Source of the DNA: Paracoccus bogoriensis
GTDB taxonomy: Bacteria; Pseudomonadota; Alphaproteobacteria; Rhodobacterales; Rhodobacteraceae
Length of the DNA stretch: 64,000 nt
NCBI RefSeq assembly: GCF_019431455.1
Contig: NZ_JAHYSR010000011.1
Span: 1 to 64,000 of the forward strand
Reading direction: 5' to 3'
Positions 48,578 to 60,637 of the stretch are shown one piece after another. The first letter of the stretch is position 1. Each line of letters starts with the position of its first letter. The position numbers were made by a program, and so were the translations under genes. The notes below the pieces were generated by a model, which was not told the origin of the DNA, searched no databases, and was given only the letters and a program-made list of their open reading frames with translations.

Positions 48578-49405
48578 ATGCATCACGACATCGACCAGTT
48601 GAGACGCTTTTATTACCAGCGCGCCCTGGGCCGGGTGGTGCAGCGCATCCTGCGCGACCGGCTGACCGAGCGTTGGCCCCCCGCCACAACGACCGGCATG
48701 AATGTCGCGGGCTACGGGTTTGCCGCGCCGCTTCTGCGGCCTTATCTGGCCCATGCGCGGCGCGTCATGGCGCTGATGCCCGGTCAGCAGGGGGTCATGG
48801 CCTGGCCCGCCGGCCTGCCCAACCACTCCGTCCTTTGCGACGAGACCGCCTGGCCGGTGGAGACGGGCAGCATCGACCGCCTCATGATGCTGCACGGGAT
48901 CGAGGGCAGCGAACATCCCCGCCAGCTTCTGGCCGAGGCCTGGCGCTGCCTGGGGCCGGGGGGGCGCGTGATGGTGATGGTGCCGAACCGGGCAGGGCTG
49001 TGGGCCGCGTCCGAACGCACGCCCTTCGGGTCGGGGCGGTCCTACACGGCCGGCCAGATCGAGACCCAGATGCGCCATGCAGGCTTTCAGCCGGAATGGC
49101 ACGGCTCGGCGGTCTATATACCGCCCTCGGACCGGCGCTTCTGGCTGCGCAGCGCGCAGTTCTGGGAACGCACCGGCCTGCGCATCAGTCGCGTGCTGAT
49201 CGCCGGAGTGGTGTTGGTGGAGCTGGCCAAGCACAGCCGTGCGCCGGTCGGGCCGGGCCTGAAGATCCGGGTGCCGAGCCCGCTTGAGATCCTCGATGGT
49301 GTCGCGCGCCCCCAGCCGGGTCGCGCGGCCCCGGCATCGCGCGGCTCCGCTCTGCGGCGCAGGGCGGTCAGCCCGCCCGAATCCCCGCCAGACGCGGCGG
49401 GCTGA
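48578..49405 (+). CDS. SAM-dependent methyltransferase-like protein
   Basis: 275 residues, class I methyltransferase-like. The N-terminal LRRFYYQRALGRVVQRILRD is characteristic of the family found beside gloB in Rhodobacteraceae. Motif I is degenerate (GMNVAGYGFAAPLLRPYL), the post-I and motif IV regions are present (IDRLMMLHGIEGSEHPRQLL; CLGPGGRVMVMVPNRAGLWA). Whether it still binds SAM is uncertain. The substrate is unknown. I use the ATG at 48578 because similarity begins at MHHDIDQ; ATG 48560 would add six residues. Confidence 0.75.
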   Translation: MHHDIDQLRRFYYQRALGRVVQRILRDRLTERWPPATTTGMNVAGYGFAAPLLRPYLAHARRVMALMPGQQGVMAWPAGLPNHSVLCDETAWPVETGSIDRLMMLHGIEGSEHPRQLLAEAWRCLGPGGRVMVMVPNRAGLWAASERTPFGSGRSYTAGQIETQMRHAGFQPEWHGSAVYIPPSDRRFWLRSAQFWERTGLRISRVLIAGVVLVELAKHSRAPVGPGLKIRVPSPLEILDGVARPQPGRAAPASRGSALRRRAVSPPESPPDAAG

Positions 49406-49717
49406 GTCGCCGCCGATCCCCGATCGAAGATGGCAGGTTTCAAGTGGGTGCGACATCCTGCCCCAGGGCGGAACAGGCTTCAAGAGTGGGGTGTTGGCGC
49501 TATCATCAATGTCAACGGCGGTCAGCCGCGACCTTTGTCGCACAGGCTCGCATCTGCGTGTGCATGACGGTTGCCGGGCGGTCAAACTGCTGCTAGAGAC
49601 GCCGCAGAATTCCGGGCGGCCCTCCAAAAGCCGCGCGACCGCGACCCGCGCCCCGTGACAGACCGGATTTCGCGTCCGGCCCGCCAGTGGGGTTTGCGCA
49701 AACCGTAAAGGATGACC
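49406..49717 (+). promoter_or_regulatory. Leader and promoter region of the atp operon
   Basis: 312 bases without a gene, between the methyltransferase-like gene and atpH. A TTGCCG (49571-49576) and CTAGAG (49593-49598) with a 16-base spacer are the best promoter candidate I see. No long hairpin, terminator or repeat stands out. The promoter call is weak. Confidence 0.3.
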
Positions 49718-50277
49718 GTGGCCAACTCTGTTTCCATGTCCCACAGCATCGCCGGGCGTTACGCGCAGGCCGTTTTCGACATCGCGATGGCCGAGGGGCA
49801 GATCGACAGCCTCGCCCGCGAAACCGAGAGCCTGGCCGCGGCCCTGGCCGAAAGTGACGATCTTCGGGCGCTGATTTCCAGTCCGAAATATTCCCGCGCC
49901 GAACAGGCGGCCGCCATCGGCGCCATTGCCTCGAAGATGGGCCTGTCGCCGGTGATGGCGAACACGCTTCAGCTGATGGCGAAGAACCGCCGCCTGTTCG
50001 TGCTGCCGCAACTGACCGAGCGTCTGGCTGCGCTGATCGCGGATGCGCGCGGCGAAGTCACGGCCGAGGTAACCAGCGCCGTCGCGCTGAGCGACGAGCA
50101 GATGGACCGCCTGAAACAGACCCTGGCCGAGAAATCCGGCAAGACGGTCAAGCTGAACACGCGCGTCGATGACAGCCTCATCGGCGGCATGATTGTCAGG
50201 TTGGGCTCGCAGATGATCGACACCTCGGTCCGCTCGAAGCTCGCTTCCCTTCAGAATGTCATGAAAGAGGTCGGATA

Positions 50278-50278
<1 letters not shown>
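49718..50278 (+). CDS. atpH: F1 ATP synthase delta subunit
   Basis: 186 residues. The delta subunit sits at the top of F1 and ties it to the b stator. [20 protein letters not shown] at the start and the C-terminal [20 protein letters not shown] are typical. The GTG at 49718 is preferred over the ATG at 49712: AAAGGA then lies six bases upstream. Its TAA overlaps atpA by one base (TAATG). The F0 genes are elsewhere, as usual in Rhodobacterales. Confidence 0.95.
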
Positions 50279-51813
<1,535 letters not shown>

Positions 51814-51825
51814 GAGGGGGAATAG

Positions 51826-52698
51826 ATGCCCAGTCTCAAGGATCTCAAGAACCGGATCGGCAGCGTCAAGAACACGCGCAAGATCACAAAGGCGATGCAG
51901 ATGGTCGCCGCCGCCAAATTGCGCCGCGCGCAAGAGGCGGCGGAAGCCGCGCGGCCCTATGCCGACCGCATGGCGACTGTCATGGCAGGCCTGACCGCGA
52001 ATGCGGCAGGCCAGGCAGGCGCGCCGCGCCTGCTGGCCGGGACGGGCAGCGATCAGCGGCACCTTCTGGTGGTCATGACTGCTGAACGCGGCCTTGCCGG
52101 CGCCTTCAACAGTTCGATTGTAAAGCTGGCCCGACAACATGCCGACCGCCTGAGGGCCGAAGGCAAGCAGGTTGCGATCCTGACCGTCGGCAAGAAGGGT
52201 CGCGAGCAGCTGAAACGCGACTATGGCGATCTCTTCGTGCATCACGTGGACCTGTCCGAGGTCAAGCGCGTGGGCTATGATACGGCACGCAAGATCGCCG
52301 ACGAGCTGCTTCAGCGTTTCGAGGCGGGCAGCTTCGACGTGGCGACGATCTTCTACAACCGTTTCGAGACGGTGATCAGCCAGATTCCGACCGCGAAGCA
52401 GGTGATCCCCGCCGAGGTGCCCGCCGATGCGGCGCCCGCCAATGCGCTCTATGAATACGAGCCGGGCGAAGAGGAATTGCTGGCCGAATTGCTGCCGCGC
52501 TCGGTCGCGACGCAGATCTTCGCCGCGCTTCTGGAAAATGCGGCGTCCGAACAGGGCGCGCGGATGAGTGCCATGGACAACGCCACGCGCAATGCGGGCG
52601 ACATGATCGACAGGCTGACGACGCAATACAACCGCTCGCGTCAGGCCGCGATCACCACGGAACTTATCGAAATCATTGCGGGCGCCGAGGCGCTCTGA
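51826..52698 (+). CDS. atpG: F1 ATP synthase gamma subunit
   Basis: 290 residues; the central rotor shaft. [20 protein letters not shown] then [13 protein letters not shown] at the N-terminus and the C-terminal [20 protein letters not shown] followed by [12 protein letters not shown] are the conserved paired helices that run through the hexamer. 20 bases separate it from atpD. Confidence 0.97.
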   Translation: MPSLKDLKNRIGSVKNTRKITKAMQMVAAAKLRRAQEAAEAARPYADRMATVMAGLTANAAGQAGAPRLLAGTGSDQRHLLVVMTAERGLAGAFNSSIVKLARQHADRLRAEGKQVAILTVGKKGREQLKRDYGDLFVHHVDLSEVKRVGYDTARKIADELLQRFEAGSFDVATIFYNRFETVISQIPTAKQVIPAEVPADAAPANALYEYEPGEEELLAELLPRSVATQIFAALLENAASEQGARMSAMDNATRNAGDMIDRLTTQYNRSRQAAITTELIEIIAGAEAL

Positions 52699-52715
52699 CC
52701 GTAAAGCAGAGGTGA

Positions 52716-54143
<1,428 letters not shown>

Positions 54144-54152
54144 GGGGGCATC

Positions 54153-54602
54153 ATGGCCGATACCATGCAGTTCGACCTTGTGTCGCCGGAACGGAGGCTT
54201 GCCTCGGTTCCCGTGCGCGAGGTGCGCCTGCCGGGCAGCAATGGCGATCTGACCGCCATGCCCGGCCATGCGCCTGCGATCGTGACTCTGCGCCCGGGCA
54301 TGGTCGCGCTGGTCGGCGCTGACGGTGCCATCAGCGAATTCGCCGTGACCGGCGGCTTTGCCGAGATCAACGCCGACTCGGTCAGTGTGCTGGCCGAACG
54401 CGGTCATCCGCGCGCGGAACTGACGCAGGCTGTCTTCAACGACATGCTGGCCGAGGCCCGACGCGCGCAGCAAAGCGCCGAATCGCGCCGCGAGCAAGTG
54501 GGCGAAGAGGTCGTGACCGCCGCCGTCAAGCTGGTGGGCGACATGGTCGCCATGGGAACGCATATCGGGCTGGACCCCAATCAGTCCACCGTGCCCGACT
54601 GA
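54153..54602 (+). CDS. atpC: F1 ATP synthase epsilon subunit
   Basis: 149 residues. The N-terminal beta sandwich (QFDLVSPERRLASVPVREVR, LPGSNGDLTAMPGHAPAIV) is complete. The C-terminal helical part is shorter and less regular than in Escherichia coli, as in alphaproteobacteria, where epsilon has weaker inhibitory function and the zeta protein takes it over (known in Paracoccus). Last gene of the operon; a clear terminator follows. Confidence 0.94.
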   Translation: MADTMQFDLVSPERRLASVPVREVRLPGSNGDLTAMPGHAPAIVTLRPGMVALVGADGAISEFAVTGGFAEINADSVSVLAERGHPRAELTQAVFNDMLAEARRAQQSAESRREQVGEEVVTAAVKLVGDMVAMGTHIGLDPNQSTVPD

Positions 54603-54644
54603 TCGCCAAGCCGCCTTTCGCGCGCCTTTGGGCGTTGCGGCATC

Positions 54645-54676
54645 GGCCCCGGTCCTGCACCGGGGCCTTTTGCTTT
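54645..54676 (+). terminator. Terminator of the atp operon
   Basis: GGCCCCGGT (54645-54653), loop CCTGC, ACCGGGGCC (54659-54667): a perfect 9-bp stem directly followed by TTTTGCTTT. It lies 42 bases after the atpC stop. Confidence 0.88.
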
Positions 54677-54723
54677 CCCGCCCCCGGTGGTTATCCTGAC
54701 CCCGTATCCATTCCGGAGTTGCC

Positions 54724-55071
54724 ATGGTGCGTTTCCACTCGTCCGAGATCGGCGTCAGCCAGGGCTCGGTCATGCTTGTCACCGATTACGACACCGGCGG
54801 CCCGCTCTGGACCGGCAGCGGCGAGCGTGTCACCCGCCAGAGCGTCGTCTTCCCCGAACGCTTCCTGGCCCCGCCCGCCGTGCAGGTCGCGCCGTCCATG
54901 TGGGACATCGACGGCAGCACGAACCAGCGCGGCGATCTGGGGGTCGAGAACGTGACCTCGGCCGGGTTCGATCTGGTCTTCAAGACCTGGGGCGACAGCC
55001 GGGTGGCGCGGATGCGCGTCCAGTGGACCGCGATCGGCGCCTTGCCCGACGATCAGGATTTCCTGCTCTAG
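54724..55071 (+). CDS. H-type lectin domain protein
   Basis: 115 residues. RFHSSEIGVSQGSVMLVTDY at the start, VVFPERFLAPPAVQVAPSMW and a final VQWTAIG match the H-type (Helix pomatia agglutinin-like) lectin fold, a compact six-stranded domain that binds GalNAc-type sugars in animals. No signal peptide is visible, so it may be cytoplasmic or secreted by another route. CGGAG precedes the ATG. It is convergent with the hydrolase gene (4-base overlap). Ligand unknown. Confidence 0.8.
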   Translation: MVRFHSSEIGVSQGSVMLVTDYDTGGPLWTGSGERVTRQSVVFPERFLAPPAVQVAPSMWDIDGSTNQRGDLGVENVTSAGFDLVFKTWGDSRVARMRVQWTAIGALPDDQDFLL

Positions 55072-55844
55072 CCGCGTTCCAGATTGGCGCCGATCAGGCC
55101 CGCCACCTGCGCGGCATGGGTCATGGGCGCCATATGGCCCGCACCGGGGATCAGCGCGCGGCCCACATCGGGCAGCCGCGCCGCCAGCGCATCGGCGATG
55201 GCATGGATCACCGGCGGGCTGTCGCCACCCGCCACGATCAGCACCGGCGCATCCACCGTTTCCAGCCCGCCCTTTCGCAGGATGCGGGCGCTGTCGGTCC
55301 GCAGGGCGGGGCCGGTCTCGGCCACCAGCCGGATCTGGCGCACCATCTGCGCGCGGATCGGAGGGGGCAGGGCGTCCAGTTCCTGCCCGTTCCAGGCCGA
55401 CAGGAAGGTCGCTGCGGCTTCGCCGTCACGCCCCTCGTCCAGCAGCGCGGCCAGACGCGCATCCAGCGCATCCTGTTCGGCCGAGGGTGCTGCGGCGAAC
55501 AGGACCGGCTCGATCAGGGTCAGCGTCCGGATGGCCTCGGGGGCGGCGACCGCGATGCGCAGCGCCACGGTCGCGCCGAAACTGTGGCCGATCAGGTCCA
55601 GCGGACGCTCGATCATCGCCGCGGCCAGCCGTGTGACGGCGGTGTGGTAATCCGGCCTGTCAGGCCCAGGCTGCCAGGGATCGCTGCGGCCATGGCCCGG
55701 CATGTCGAAGGCGCGCAGATCGACCGCCCCCGCCAGCGCCGCCGCGACCGGCGCCCAGCCCCCCGCGCTGCCCATCATGCAATGCAGCGCCAGAGCCGGG
55801 CGGTCGGGATCGCCCGGCCAGTGGCGGATGTTCAACCCGCTCAT
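55068..55844 (-). CDS. Alpha/beta-fold hydrolase
   Basis: 258 residues. The nucleophile elbow is Ser88 in LIGHSFGAT; the oxyanion region is ALHCMMGSAGGW, and FDMPGHGRSDPW is the usual strand-4 region. The catalytic His is expected in PGAGHMAPMTHA near the C-terminus. Substrate unknown. It overlaps the stop of the DsbA-fold gene upstream by four bases, so the two form a unit. Confidence 0.85.
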   Translation of the reverse strand: MSGLNIRHWPGDPDRPALALHCMMGSAGGWAPVAAALAGAVDLRAFDMPGHGRSDPWQPGPDRPDYHTAVTRLAAAMIERPLDLIGHSFGATVALRIAVAAPEAIRTLTLIEPVLFAAAPSAEQDALDARLAALLDEGRDGEAAATFLSAWNGQELDALPPPIRAQMVRQIRLVAETGPALRTDSARILRKGGLETVDAPVLIVAGGDSPPVIHAIADALAARLPDVGRALIPGAGHMAPMTHAAQVAGLIGANLERG

Positions 55845-56440
55845 GCGCCCGCCAGATGCCGGTCCAGGAAATCCAGCCGGTCCTGGCCCCAGAACCGGGC
55901 GCCGGTCTCGCGCACCACATAGAAGGGCGCGCCGAAGACCCCGGCTTCGACCGCCTGTTCCAGATTGCGGCCATAGGTCTCGGCGCCGACGAACAGGCCC
56001 TTGTCGGCCAGGGCAGGATCGAAGCCATGCGCGGCCAGGATGTCGCGGATCACCGAATCGTCACTGATGTCGCGCTCTTCGGCCCAGACGGCGCGCAGGA
56101 AGCCGTGGACCAGCCCGCCCAGATCGCCGCCGCCCGCCTCTTGCGCGGCGATGATCGCGTAAGAGGAGGGCGCCATGTTCACCGGCCAATGCGCGGGTTT
56201 CAGGTTCAGTGCCATGCCCAGATGATCGGCCCAACGCGGCAGTTCCTGCGCGCGGTATGCCATGCGGCCGGGATGGCGGTTCGCGGGCCGCACGCCGCCT
56301 GTCCGGTCGAAGAGCTGCAACAGGTCCAGCGGTTTGTAGGTGATCGTCGCGCCGTGGCGCGCCGCGATCCGTTCCAGCCGGTCGCCCGCCAGATAGCACC
56401 ACGGGCTGATCGTGCCGAGGTAATAGTCGATATGCGCCAT
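55841..56440 (-). CDS. DsbA-fold 2-hydroxychromene-2-carboxylate isomerase-like protein
   Basis: 199 residues, thioredoxin-like kappa-GST/HCCA-isomerase family. The active-site stretch is YYLGTISPWCYLAGDRLERI, with Ser in the place of the first Cys of DsbA, and GVFGAPFYVV is the cis-Pro loop. The family isomerises glutathione-linked aromatic ring-cleavage products or acts as glutathione transferase; the substrate is not known here, and no naphthalene-type genes are near. Cotranscribed with the hydrolase gene. Confidence 0.82.
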   Translation of the reverse strand: MAHIDYYLGTISPWCYLAGDRLERIAARHGATITYKPLDLLQLFDRTGGVRPANRHPGRMAYRAQELPRWADHLGMALNLKPAHWPVNMAPSSYAIIAAQEAGGGDLGGLVHGFLRAVWAEERDISDDSVIRDILAAHGFDPALADKGLFVGAETYGRNLEQAVEAGVFGAPFYVVRETGARFWGQDRLDFLDRHLAGA

Positions 56441-56526
56441 GGTCCTGTCCTTTTTACGGGTTTGCCCGCAGGCTAGCGCGGTGCTAAGGCAGCCGCAATC
56501 TGACGCAACCGCCAAAGGCCAAGCCC

Positions 56527-57546
56527 ATGCCCGTCATGACCGAACCCAAGCTGATCTCAGGCAATGCCAACCGACCGCTGGCGCAATCCATCGCGCGGCG
56601 CATGTCCATGCATCGCGGGATGAGCGTGAACCTGCTGGATGCGCGGGTCGAGCGGTTCAACGATGCCGAGATCTTCGTCGAGGTCTATGAGAATGTCCGT
56701 GGCGAAGACATGTATATCATCCAGCCGACCTCGAACCCGGCCAATGACAACCTGATGGAATTGCTGATCATGGTCGATGCGCTGAAACGGTCCTCGGCCG
56801 CGCGTATCACCGCGGTGGTCCCCTATTTCGGCTATGCCCGCCAGGACCGCCGCGCCAAGGCCCGCACGCCGATCACCGCCAAGCTGGTCGCAAATCTGAT
56901 GACCGAGGCGGGGGTGGACCGGGTTCTGACCATGGATCTGCACGCCGCCCAGATCCAGGGCTTCTTCGACATTCCTGTGGACAACCTCTATGCGGCGCCG
57001 GTCTTTGCGCTGGACGTGCAGCATCACTTCAAGGGGCGGATGGGCGATCTGATGGTTGTCTCGCCCGATGTCGGCGGCGTGGCGCGGGCGCGGGAACTGG
57101 CGGCGCGAATCGGCGCGCCGCTGGCCATCGTGGACAAGCGCCGCGAGAAGGCGGGCGAGGTGGCCGAGATGACCGTGATCGGCGATGTGTCGGGCAAGGC
57201 CTGCATCATCGTCGATGACATCTGCGACACGGCCGGCACGCTCTGCAAGGCAGCGCAGGTTCTGACCGACAATGGCGCGACCGAGGTTCATGCCTATATC
57301 ACCCATGGCGTTCTGTCTGGCCCGGCGGTGGATCGCGTGACGAAATCGGTGATGAAGTCGCTGGTGATCACCGATTCGATCCAGCCGAGCGAGGCGGTGA
57401 AGAACGCGCCCAACATTCGCATCGTGCCGACCGCACCGATGTTCGCCCAGGCGGTGCTGAACATCTGGAACGGCACTTCGGTCTCGAGTCTGTTCGAGAC
57501 GGACACGCTGCTGCCGATCTACGAGGGGCTGTATTCGACCGCCTGA
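56527..57546 (+). CDS. prs: Ribose-phosphate pyrophosphokinase
   Basis: 339 residues; makes PRPP from ribose-5-phosphate and ATP for purine, pyrimidine, histidine and NAD synthesis. [20 protein letters not shown] is the flexible ATP loop, [19 protein letters not shown] is the Mg/pyrophosphate region and [15 protein letters not shown] the PRPP loop. The two-residue-longer N-terminus ([10 protein letters not shown]) may start at Met4. Divergent from the HCCA-isomerase-like gene. Confidence 0.97.
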   Translation: MPVMTEPKLISGNANRPLAQSIARRMSMHRGMSVNLLDARVERFNDAEIFVEVYENVRGEDMYIIQPTSNPANDNLMELLIMVDALKRSSAARITAVVPYFGYARQDRRAKARTPITAKLVANLMTEAGVDRVLTMDLHAAQIQGFFDIPVDNLYAAPVFALDVQHHFKGRMGDLMVVSPDVGGVARARELAARIGAPLAIVDKRREKAGEVAEMTVIGDVSGKACIIVDDICDTAGTLCKAAQVLTDNGATEVHAYITHGVLSGPAVDRVTKSVMKSLVITDSIQPSEAVKNAPNIRIVPTAPMFAQAVLNIWNGTSVSSLFETDTLLPIYEGLYSTA

Positions 57547-57595
57547 CGCTGTGGAGCGGGAGGCCGCCTCCGGCGGGGGTATTTGGACAACGAAG

Positions 57596-57623
57596 AAGCC
57601 GGCGGGTGAGCGCCGGCTTTTTT
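57596..57623 (+). terminator. Terminator of prs
   Basis: GCCGGCG (57598-57604) and CGCCGGC (57611-57617) with A-T extensions form a 9-bp stem with a 6-base loop, followed by six T. It lies 50 bases after the prs stop and is a textbook rho-independent terminator. Confidence 0.92.
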
Positions 57624-57694
57624 CGTTGCGGATGAGGCCTGTGCACGGGCTGTGCACGCGCGGCGCACCTTCGGTGGCCGGGCGGTGCGGGGGG

Positions 57695-58951
57695 CTACAG
57701 CGCCCGCCAGCCGATGTCGCGGCGGCAGAAGCCCTGCGGCCAGTCGATCGCGTCGATCAGCGCATAGGCGCGCTGATGCGCCTCGGCCAGGGTCGCACCG
57801 CGCCCGGTGCAGGCCAGCACGCGGCCTCCGGTGGCCAGGATGGCGCCGTCCTTCCGCGCCGTGCCGGCATGGAATGTCATCTGGAAGCTGGTCTCGGGAA
57901 GGCTGTCCAGACCGTTGATACGGCTGCCTTTTTCGTAGCTTCCCGGATAGCCGTTCGCGGCCATGACGACGGTCAGGGCGTGATCGTCGGCCCAGGTGAT
58001 GCGGGCTTCGGCCAGCCGGCCCTGGGCACAGGCCAGAAGCAGGTCAAGCGCCTGCGCGCCCAGCCGCATCATCAGCACCTGGCATTCCGGATCGCCGAAG
58101 CGGACATTGTATTCCACAAGCCGCGCCCGGCCCTGCTCGATCATCAGGCCGGCGTAGAGAACCCCTTGGAATGGCATGCCTTTTTCGGCCATCGTGGCGA
58201 TGGTCGGGCGCACGATCTGCGCCATGACCTGATCCTGGATCGCCTGGCTCAGGACCGGCGCGGGGCTGTATGCGCCCATGCCGCCGGTATTCGGACCGGT
58301 ATCGCCATCGCCCACGCGCTTGTGGTCCTGGGCGGTGCCGATGGGCAGGCAATCCGTGCCGTCCGAGAGGATGAAGAAGCTGGCTTCCTCGCCGGCCATG
58401 AATTCTTCGATCACGACCGAAGTGTCGCCGAACGCACCCTCGAAGATGGCGTCGATGGCCGCGTGGGCCTGTTCGACGGTTTCGGCCACGGTGACGCCCT
58501 TGCCGGCCGCCAGCCCATCGGCCTTGATCACGATGGGCGCGCCCTGCGCAGTGACGTAATCGCGCGCAGGTGCGGCTGCGTCGAAGCGTCTCCAGGCTGC
58601 TGTGGGCGCCCCGCAGGCATCGCAGATCTGTTTGGTAAAGGCTTTCGAGGCCTCTAGCTGCGCCGCTGCCTGGCTGGGGCCAAAGACCAGGAAGCCCGCG
58701 TCGCGCAGCGCGTCCGATACGCCCGCGGCCAAGGGCGCCTCGGGGCCGATGATCACGAAGTCGATTGCATTTTCTTGTGCGAACTCAAGAACTTGCGCGC
58801 GCGACAGGATATCCAGATCGGCACATTCCGCGACCCCGGCAATGCCCGCATTCCCGGGGGCCACGATCAGCCGGTCGCATTTCGGGTTCTGCCGGATCGC
58901 CCAGGCCAGAGCATGTTCTCGCCCGCCGCCGCCCAGGATCAGGATATTCAT
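57695..58951 (-). CDS. purD: Phosphoribosylamine-glycine ligase
   Basis: 418 residues, ATP-grasp enzyme making glycinamide ribonucleotide, second step of purine synthesis. Landmarks: NILILGGGGREHALAWAIRQ, FVIIGPEAPLAAGV, VIKADGLAAGKGV, VVIEEFMAGEEASFFILSDG and GDTGPNTGGMGAYSPAP. Complete. It uses the PRPP made by the neighbouring prs on the other strand (through phosphoribosylamine). Divergent from xseA. Confidence 0.97.
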   Translation of the reverse strand: MNILILGGGGREHALAWAIRQNPKCDRLIVAPGNAGIAGVAECADLDILSRAQVLEFAQENAIDFVIIGPEAPLAAGVSDALRDAGFLVFGPSQAAAQLEASKAFTKQICDACGAPTAAWRRFDAAAPARDYVTAQGAPIVIKADGLAAGKGVTVAETVEQAHAAIDAIFEGAFGDTSVVIEEFMAGEEASFFILSDGTDCLPIGTAQDHKRVGDGDTGPNTGGMGAYSPAPVLSQAIQDQVMAQIVRPTIATMAEKGMPFQGVLYAGLMIEQGRARLVEYNVRFGDPECQVLMMRLGAQALDLLLACAQGRLAEARITWADDHALTVVMAANGYPGSYEKGSRINGLDSLPETSFQMTFHAGTARKDGAILATGGRVLACTGRGATLAEAHQRAYALIDAIDWPQGFCRRDIGWRAL

Positions 58952-59013
58952 CTGCCGCCCTTTCGCTTGGTCCTGCGGCGTTCTAGTCTGCGCCGCGAAA
59001 GGGAACAAGCCAC

Positions 59014-60570
59014 ATGGATCTGCTTGAAGACGAGCCCGGCCCGGGCAGCAACGCGCATGAATTCACCGTCTCGGAACTGTCCGGCGCGGTGAAGCGCAGC
59101 ATCGAGGATCAGTTCGGCCGCGTGCGTGTCCGGGCCGAAGTGGGGCGTGTGTCGCGACCGTCGTCGGGGCATCTCTATTTCGATCTCAAGGATGACCGCG
59201 CCGTGCTGGCCGCCGTGACCTGGAAAGGCCAGGCCGCCCGCCTGGTCCAGCGCCCCGAAGAGGGGATGGAGGTCATCGCCACCGGTCGCCTGACGACCTT
59301 TCCGGGTCAGTCGAAATATCAGATGATCGTGGACCAGATCGAGCCTGCAGGCGCCGGCGCGCTGATGGCCATGCTGGAAAGGCGCCGCAAGGCCTTGGCC
59401 GCCGAGGGCCTTTTTGACGAGGCGCGCAAGCGGCCGCTGCCCTTTCTGCCGCGCGTGATCGCGGTCGTCACCTCGCCTTCGGGGGCGGTGATCCGTGACA
59501 TTCTGCACCGCCTGCGCGACCGCTTTCCCAGTCATGTCCTGATCTGGCCCGTGGCCGTCCAGGGAGAGGGCTGCGCACAGCAGGTGGCTGCCGCGATACG
59601 GGGTCTGAACGCGCTGGCCCCTCGCGGTATCATCCCGCGCCCCGACCTGATCATCGTCGCGCGCGGGGGCGGCAGCCTCGAGGATCTGTGGGGCTTCAAC
59701 GAGGAAATCGTCGTCCGCGCCGCCGCAGAAAGCACCATCCCGCTGATTTCGGCTGTAGGGCACGAGACCGACACGACGCTGATCGACTTCGCCTCGGACA
59801 GGCGTGCACCCACGCCCACGGCGGCGGCCGAGATGGCCGTTCCTGTCCGGGCGGATCTGGCCGCGCGGCTGGCCGAGACCGGCGCCCGCATGTTGCGCGC
59901 CAACGCGCAGGCGATCCAGCGGCCGCGCCAGCGCCTTCGCGATCTGGCCCGCGCCATGGGGCGTCCCGCCGCCCTGATCGAGGGGCCGCGCCAACGGCTT
60001 GATCTCCAAGGCGCAAGGTTGGAGCCGGCGCTGCGGCTCTGGCTGCAATCGCGCCGAAACCGGCTTGCGTTGCGACCCATGCCCGCTGCAACGCTGCGCC
60101 AGTTCATGCAAGCCAGGCGCCATGGGCTGGACCGCATCGCGGTGCGGCTGGATCAGGCGCGGCTGCGGCGTCTGGAACGCCCGCAAGACCGACTGAACCA
60201 GCTTCAGGAACGGCTCGATGCATCGCTGCGGCGTGTCACGGCCAGCACGCATCGCGCGATCGCACAGGACAAGATGCGTCTTGGCGACCTCGTCCAGCGG
60301 CTTGACGCGGCGTTGATGCGCGCTCAACGCCAGCGCCGTGACGTGCTGACCCGGCTTGATCGCATCCGTCAGACGCTCGGTTACAAGGAGACGCTGAGGC
60401 GCGGTTTTGCCGTCATCCACGGACCGGAGGGCTTGATTACCAGTGCCGCAGCCGCCGCCCGTGCGCCGCAATTCCAGATCGAATTCGCCGATGCCCGGAT
60501 CGAGGCGCGCCCTGCTGCCGGGAAATCCCGTCGCCCCGCGCCCCCGTCGGGTCAGAAAACCTTGCTCTGA
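59014..60570 (+). CDS. xseA: Exodeoxyribonuclease VII large subunit
   Basis: 518 residues. N-terminal OB-fold (FTVSELSGAVKRSIEDQFGR), catalytic core with IAVVTSPSGAVIRDILHRLR, DLIIVARGGGSLEDLWGFNE and SAVGHETDTTLIDFASDRRA, then a long coiled coil of Arg/Leu-rich helices. ExoVII degrades single-stranded DNA with XseB, whose gene is not in the window. Ends in a short basic tail. Confidence 0.95.
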   Translation: MDLLEDEPGPGSNAHEFTVSELSGAVKRSIEDQFGRVRVRAEVGRVSRPSSGHLYFDLKDDRAVLAAVTWKGQAARLVQRPEEGMEVIATGRLTTFPGQSKYQMIVDQIEPAGAGALMAMLERRRKALAAEGLFDEARKRPLPFLPRVIAVVTSPSGAVIRDILHRLRDRFPSHVLIWPVAVQGEGCAQQVAAAIRGLNALAPRGIIPRPDLIIVARGGGSLEDLWGFNEEIVVRAAAESTIPLISAVGHETDTTLIDFASDRRAPTPTAAAEMAVPVRADLAARLAETGARMLRANAQAIQRPRQRLRDLARAMGRPAALIEGPRQRLDLQGARLEPALRLWLQSRRNRLALRPMPAATLRQFMQARRHGLDRIAVRLDQARLRRLERPQDRLNQLQERLDASLRRVTASTHRAIAQDKMRLGDLVQRLDAALMRAQRQRRDVLTRLDRIRQTLGYKETLRRGFAVIHGPEGLITSAAAAARAPQFQIEFADARIEARPAAGKSRRPAPPSGQKTLL

Positions 60571-60637
60571 TCTGTCTTGGCCCAAATATCCCACGGGGGT
60601 CCGAGGGCGTGAAGCCCCGGCGCTCAGGGCCCGACAA

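Noticed and set aside
48578-49405. Extended start at ATG 48560 for the methyltransferase-like gene
   Set aside because: Family similarity begins at MHHDIDQ (48578); the six extra residues have no support.
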